DNA of 64,000 nucleotides, taken from Scatophagus argus. Its lineage: Eukaryota; Chordata; Actinopteri; Scatophagidae. The first letter of the stretch is position 1. Each line of letters begins with the position of its first letter. Location of the stretch: assembly GCF_020382885.2 (NCBI RefSeq), contig NC_058504.1:19603019-19667018 (forward strand), given 5' to 3'. The translations under genes were made by a program, and so were the position numbers. The notes beneath the pieces were generated by a model, which did not search any database, was not told the origin of the DNA, and saw only the letters and a program-made list of their open reading frames with translations. Below are positions 62,301-64,000 of the stretch, piece after piece.

Positions 62301-63454
62301 GTGTTGTGTGGGAAGAAGAATTTGGTTTTTGGGAAGGTACCACATAGTTTGACTTGGCTGGACTGAGGTCACCTCACATGGGAGAGAAAAAGAGTGTCCC
62401 TTTTCAACTACAATTTTCTGGCCATTGAAAGCAGTGGGGCTGAGCAAGCGATTTTTTATGGTGAGCCTTAAAGGCATAAAGTCCACACTAGCTTTGGTTC
62501 TGACCATACAATGATAAAGGCCTGAGTCAGACAATGTGGCATTTAAAATCACAAGTTCTCCTTTTTCAGAGATTTCAATTTTACCAGTTACATCTTCCAC
62601 AATGGACAAATCAGGAAGCATCCACTCCACTTTCACCTCTGGATCTGATGTGACAACACTACACTTTAAGTGAACCTTTGAACCGTCTAGAGCAGTCTGA
62701 ACCCGACCTGCTGTCCCTCTATGTATTAAAGCCCAGGACATGGCGGGATCATTCTCATCCTCCTGCCTTCTGTGACTGTTGAGGTGTTTGGTAATTACGG
62801 TAGTAAAGTCCATTACCAGTTTTTTGGTTGTTGTCTGCTGTCTGTTGAGCCTCAAAGTGACTCTGGGTTGAAGCAGCCACGAGGGTTCTGCTACCAAATA
62901 CCCTTTTAAATCAGTGAAATATGGGGAATTTTCATTCACAGCTTGGGCATATCGATAGGTTATTCTGCTTGCATTTCCCCTCTGTTGACCTCTGTCCAAG
63001 ATAGCAGGGCTTTCATAGTAATACGCAACCAGCTGCCACAGATTTTGCAGTGTCTCCCGATCAATTTCACACTCAAGGACAGTCACCAGTGATACATTGA
63101 TATACAACTCCCCTGGTGAGAGTGGATTCACTGTCCAAGTCATAGGCGAACTGTCTCCAGGGTGGCGCACGTCACATGCCACATGTGCACTGTTTCCATG
63201 GCTGTCAGAAAGAACAAACGTGAGATGGCCTAAAGGCTTTTCAAAATCACGGGTGTACGGAAGGTCAGGCTCTGCCTCAGATTCAGCCCACACAGGATTG
63301 TCCCACTGTTTGAGGGGGGAGCGAAGAGATGGCCGTTCACAGGTAAGCTTCTCTGGAGTCAATCCAAGCAAAAGGGACCCATTCAGTGGTTGAGGAGAGG
63401 AGCACTGGGCACAAGTCTCACTTGTTCCACGTTCCTTCTTGCACTTTATTATGC
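53884..63454 (-). CDS. mxra5: mxra5-type LRR/Ig matrix protein, C-terminal 2250 residues (5' end outside window)
   Basis: Eleven exons join in frame: 60314-63454, 59839-60101, 58904-59186, 58579-58779, 57765-58283, 57441-57612, 56950-57216, 56702-56828, 56332-56412, 54918-56064, 53884-54437. The product begins in an LRR C-terminal cap (IKCKKERG...CAQC...LTCERP), then about 200 residues of unclear fold, Ig1-Ig2, a Thr/Pro/Lys/Arg/Glu-rich spacer of about 800 residues, then Ig3-Ig12 and TGA. LRR + 2 Ig + long spacer + 10 Ig is the plan of MXRA5 (adlican) and its paralogue IGSF10, both secreted, about 2600-2800 residues. MXRA5 is a TGF-beta-responsive matrix protein. I favour mxra5 because the last Ig (VIQNPVLMNSGIYKCNAKNA, ending STYLQVV) fits it best in memory, but IGSF10 is a real alternative. 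The LRR exons lie beyond position 64000. Internal Ig Cys/Trp/Cys cores are all present. Confidence 0.78.
54918..56064 (-). CDS. mxra5: mxra5 exon with Ig7-Ig10
   Basis: 1147 nt uninterrupted: four Ig domains with cores DCVATGLPDPEVSW, LSCQAMGDPTPKITW, LDCSVEGKPAPRVWW and LECPARGKPRPEFAW, each closing with a YxC motif. It is joined to the last exon at GST-G-GVKITYG. Confidence 0.95.
56177..56220. repeat. (TA)n/(CA)n compound repeat in mxra5 intron
   Basis: TA, then CA, then TA alternation; partially self-complementary. Confidence 0.8.
56332..56412 (-). CDS. mxra5: mxra5 81-nt exon (Ig6-Ig7 junction)
   Basis: 27 codons, phase 0: VEVLMTPPRIEHVRTAQTSV then TFGENFQ, continuing as VDCVATG in the next exon. 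Found from the splice sites and frame continuity. Confidence 0.88.
56702..56828 (-). CDS. mxra5: mxra5 127-nt exon (second half of Ig6)
   Basis: SPERPIKVFRNGTLRILQLT then ELDGGNYLCFFQRPNGEDME. The acceptor is taken after CTGCAG; the nearby CCAG alternative would create an immediate stop. Confidence 0.88.
56950..57216 (-). CDS. mxra5: mxra5 267-nt exon (Ig5 end, linker, Ig6 start)
   Basis: YECLATNAVGLAKRTVLLEV, a Pro/His linker (HQPPVPLPIPPTHHHGVP), then SAVYLHCPESTASTRGTIWQ. The linker is longer than any other between these Ig domains. Confidence 0.9.
57441..57612 (-). CDS. mxra5: mxra5 172-nt exon (Ig5 core)
   Basis: RSLYVHCSVKGEPVPALKWT then LPAGVHVKPSQFLGRRLFVF and PNGTLYVKNVSPVDAG; the Arg codon AG|A is split into the next exon. 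Confidence 0.92.
57765..58283 (-). CDS. mxra5: mxra5 519-nt exon (Ig3 end, Ig4, Ig5 start)
   Basis: GATIPANTKHGTRFEVFKNG closing Ig3 at GQYLCTAQN, then Ig4 (VTIDCFASGRPPAQISWILP to GDYKCIASN), then the Ig5 lead-in VMDTVIIQPG. Confidence 0.94.
58579..58779 (-). CDS. mxra5: mxra5 201-nt exon (start of Ig3)
   Basis: GRISSLRPTAAPPFPWMLGA then VVAESDVFLHCKATGNPEPS and IAWTKVST, continuing in the next exon. The short linker marks the end of the spacer. Confidence 0.9.
58904..59186 (-). CDS. mxra5: mxra5 283-nt exon (Pro-rich spacer)
   Basis: AQLDRIIQLGRMATPKPRTS then a Pro-rich stretch (NPPSPITPKLNPPPQRPYIP, KPPAPTASYTYTLQPPKPAK). Low complexity with no domain recognised; included because phases fit on both sides. 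Confidence 0.85.
59364..59390. repeat. 27-base poly-G run in mxra5 intron
   Basis: An uninterrupted G homopolymer on the plus strand (poly-C in the pre-mRNA), between the 283-nt and 263-nt exons. Long G runs are rare, form G-quadruplexes and are prone to sequencing length error. Confidence 0.85.
59839..60101 (-). CDS. mxra5: mxra5 263-nt exon (His/Pro/Asn-rich spacer)
   Basis: GSHSMPTHPPWPLPHPWAQN, then PTPTVTGRTGNSRFTQPNPH and LPHHNLNHHLDG, ending RNRYRQ. No fold recognised; phases fit on both sides. Confidence 0.85.
60314..63454 (-). CDS. mxra5: mxra5 giant exon (LRR cap, Ig1, Ig2, most of spacer)
   Basis: 3141 nt, 1046 codons without a stop. LRR C-cap at 63350-63454; a region with paired Cys (AHVACDVRHP, VLECEIDRE); Ig1 core VHLKCSVVTSDPEVKVEWML; Ig2 core FSLPCEVTSVQPSQTMWYLP. 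The spacer has KRKHNKSVKE, a strongly basic RRRPPYRRRKPPMRR, a poly-Thr run (about 61260-61330), an acidic Tyr-rich EEDEYNEEYNYKDSDN and many Ser/Thr-Pro sites. A single huge exon for this part is typical of the family. Confidence 0.93.
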
Positions 63455-64000
63455 CTTGGGGAAAGAAAGGGAGAGAGGGGGAAATAAAAAGGCAAGAATA
63501 CATGGAATGAAGTTAACAATTATTGAAGTAAGAACAAGTAAGATGAAGGACGACAAAGGGTTATAGGCAAGGGGCAGTTAGGGAGATGTAGGTAAAGATA
63601 ATGGAGTAAGGAAAAATGTAAGGAATGAATTAAGATGGGATGTAGGAAAAAAGGATGGTAAAGGTGAAAAATAAAACATGAATCTGAGATATTAGAGCTT
63701 TGGCAAAAAGCAAATAAAATTTTATTTCATCGTGAGTTTGAGTTCAGTGAAGGTTCATTCATCCATGAGTTAAGGTCTGGCAGTCACAGTCCCTTATTTT
63801 CAGAGGAAGCAGGCCATACATAATGATATATTATCAACTCTCCTGCTGAAACAAGCAGTTGGCATATGGGACTGGTTAGAGATGTTTCATGAAAACATAA
63901 CAAAGCTAAATCAAAGCACTGGAGAAATGCTTAATGAAACACAAAGGAAAATTAAAACATAAACAATTTCATAAATTTTCTGGATTGCATATGGATCAAA
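63455..64000 (-). other. mxra5 intron upstream of the giant exon
   Basis: Begins at the TTTCCCCAAG acceptor. Purine-rich, AT-rich, no exon seen to the window edge. Confidence 0.6.

Noticed and set aside
53884..63454. Could the Ig gene be igsf10
   Set aside because: Not fully rejected: the architecture is shared. mxra5 is preferred on C-terminal resemblance; phylogeny would decide.

Overview
The window is vertebrate nuclear DNA, most likely from a teleost fish. It is AT-rich, intron-rich and full of (CA/GT)n and (GA/CT)n tracts. It carries remnants of fish-type L1 and Tc1 elements and a common teleost interspersed repeat. All spliced genes use GT-AG introns and encode vertebrate families. No operon, phage, CRISPR or other prokaryotic feature was seen.

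Four genes are recognisable, all on the minus strand. In transcription order (right to left) they are: (1) an mxra5-type gene, 53884-63454. This is the 3' part of a very large secreted LRR + 12-Ig matrix protein, and its LRR exons lie beyond position 64000. (2) rab33a, 44596-49800, a complete four-exon Rab GTPase. (3) fmr1, 28519-39068, complete in 15 coding exons and encoding 607 residues. (4) aff2 (the FMR2 / FRAXE gene), of which only coding exon 1 (15807-15859) is seen. Positions 1-15806 are therefore the start of aff2 intron 1. The FMR1-AFF2 neighbourhood and shared orientation match human Xq27-q28, but here only 12.7 kb separates the fmr1 stop from the aff2 start.

Layout: 1-15.8 kb is aff2 intron 1, with microsatellites, L1 fragments (8.4-10.0 kb), another fish repeat (13.5-13.8 kb) and AT-rich motif clusters that may be regulatory. 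At 15.8-16.1 kb lie the aff2 first exon and a 5' leader with an interrupted CAG/CGG tract. 16.1-28.5 kb is intergenic DNA plus the fmr1 3' UTR. 28.5-39.2 kb is fmr1, with a Tc1 remnant in its last coding intron and a 343-bp repeat with 13-bp flanking duplications in intron 1. 39.2-44.6 kb is intergenic. 44.6-49.9 kb is rab33a. 50-53.8 kb is intergenic. 53.9-64 kb is mxra5.

Notable points: fmr1 has no CGG tract in the 5' leader visible here; instead it has a GCTAGC-rich block with a perfect 22-bp palindrome. Aff2 has a CAG/CGG tract just before its start codon. Fmr1 lacks counterparts of mammalian exons 11 and 12, and its Gly/RGG-rich tail is enlarged. Rab33a has a long Gly- and Ser-rich N-terminus. 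The genes do not form a pathway; they share location and orientation. Fmr1 encodes an RNA-binding translational regulator, aff2 a nuclear transcription-elongation scaffold, rab33a a Golgi/secretory Rab and mxra5 an extracellular matrix protein.
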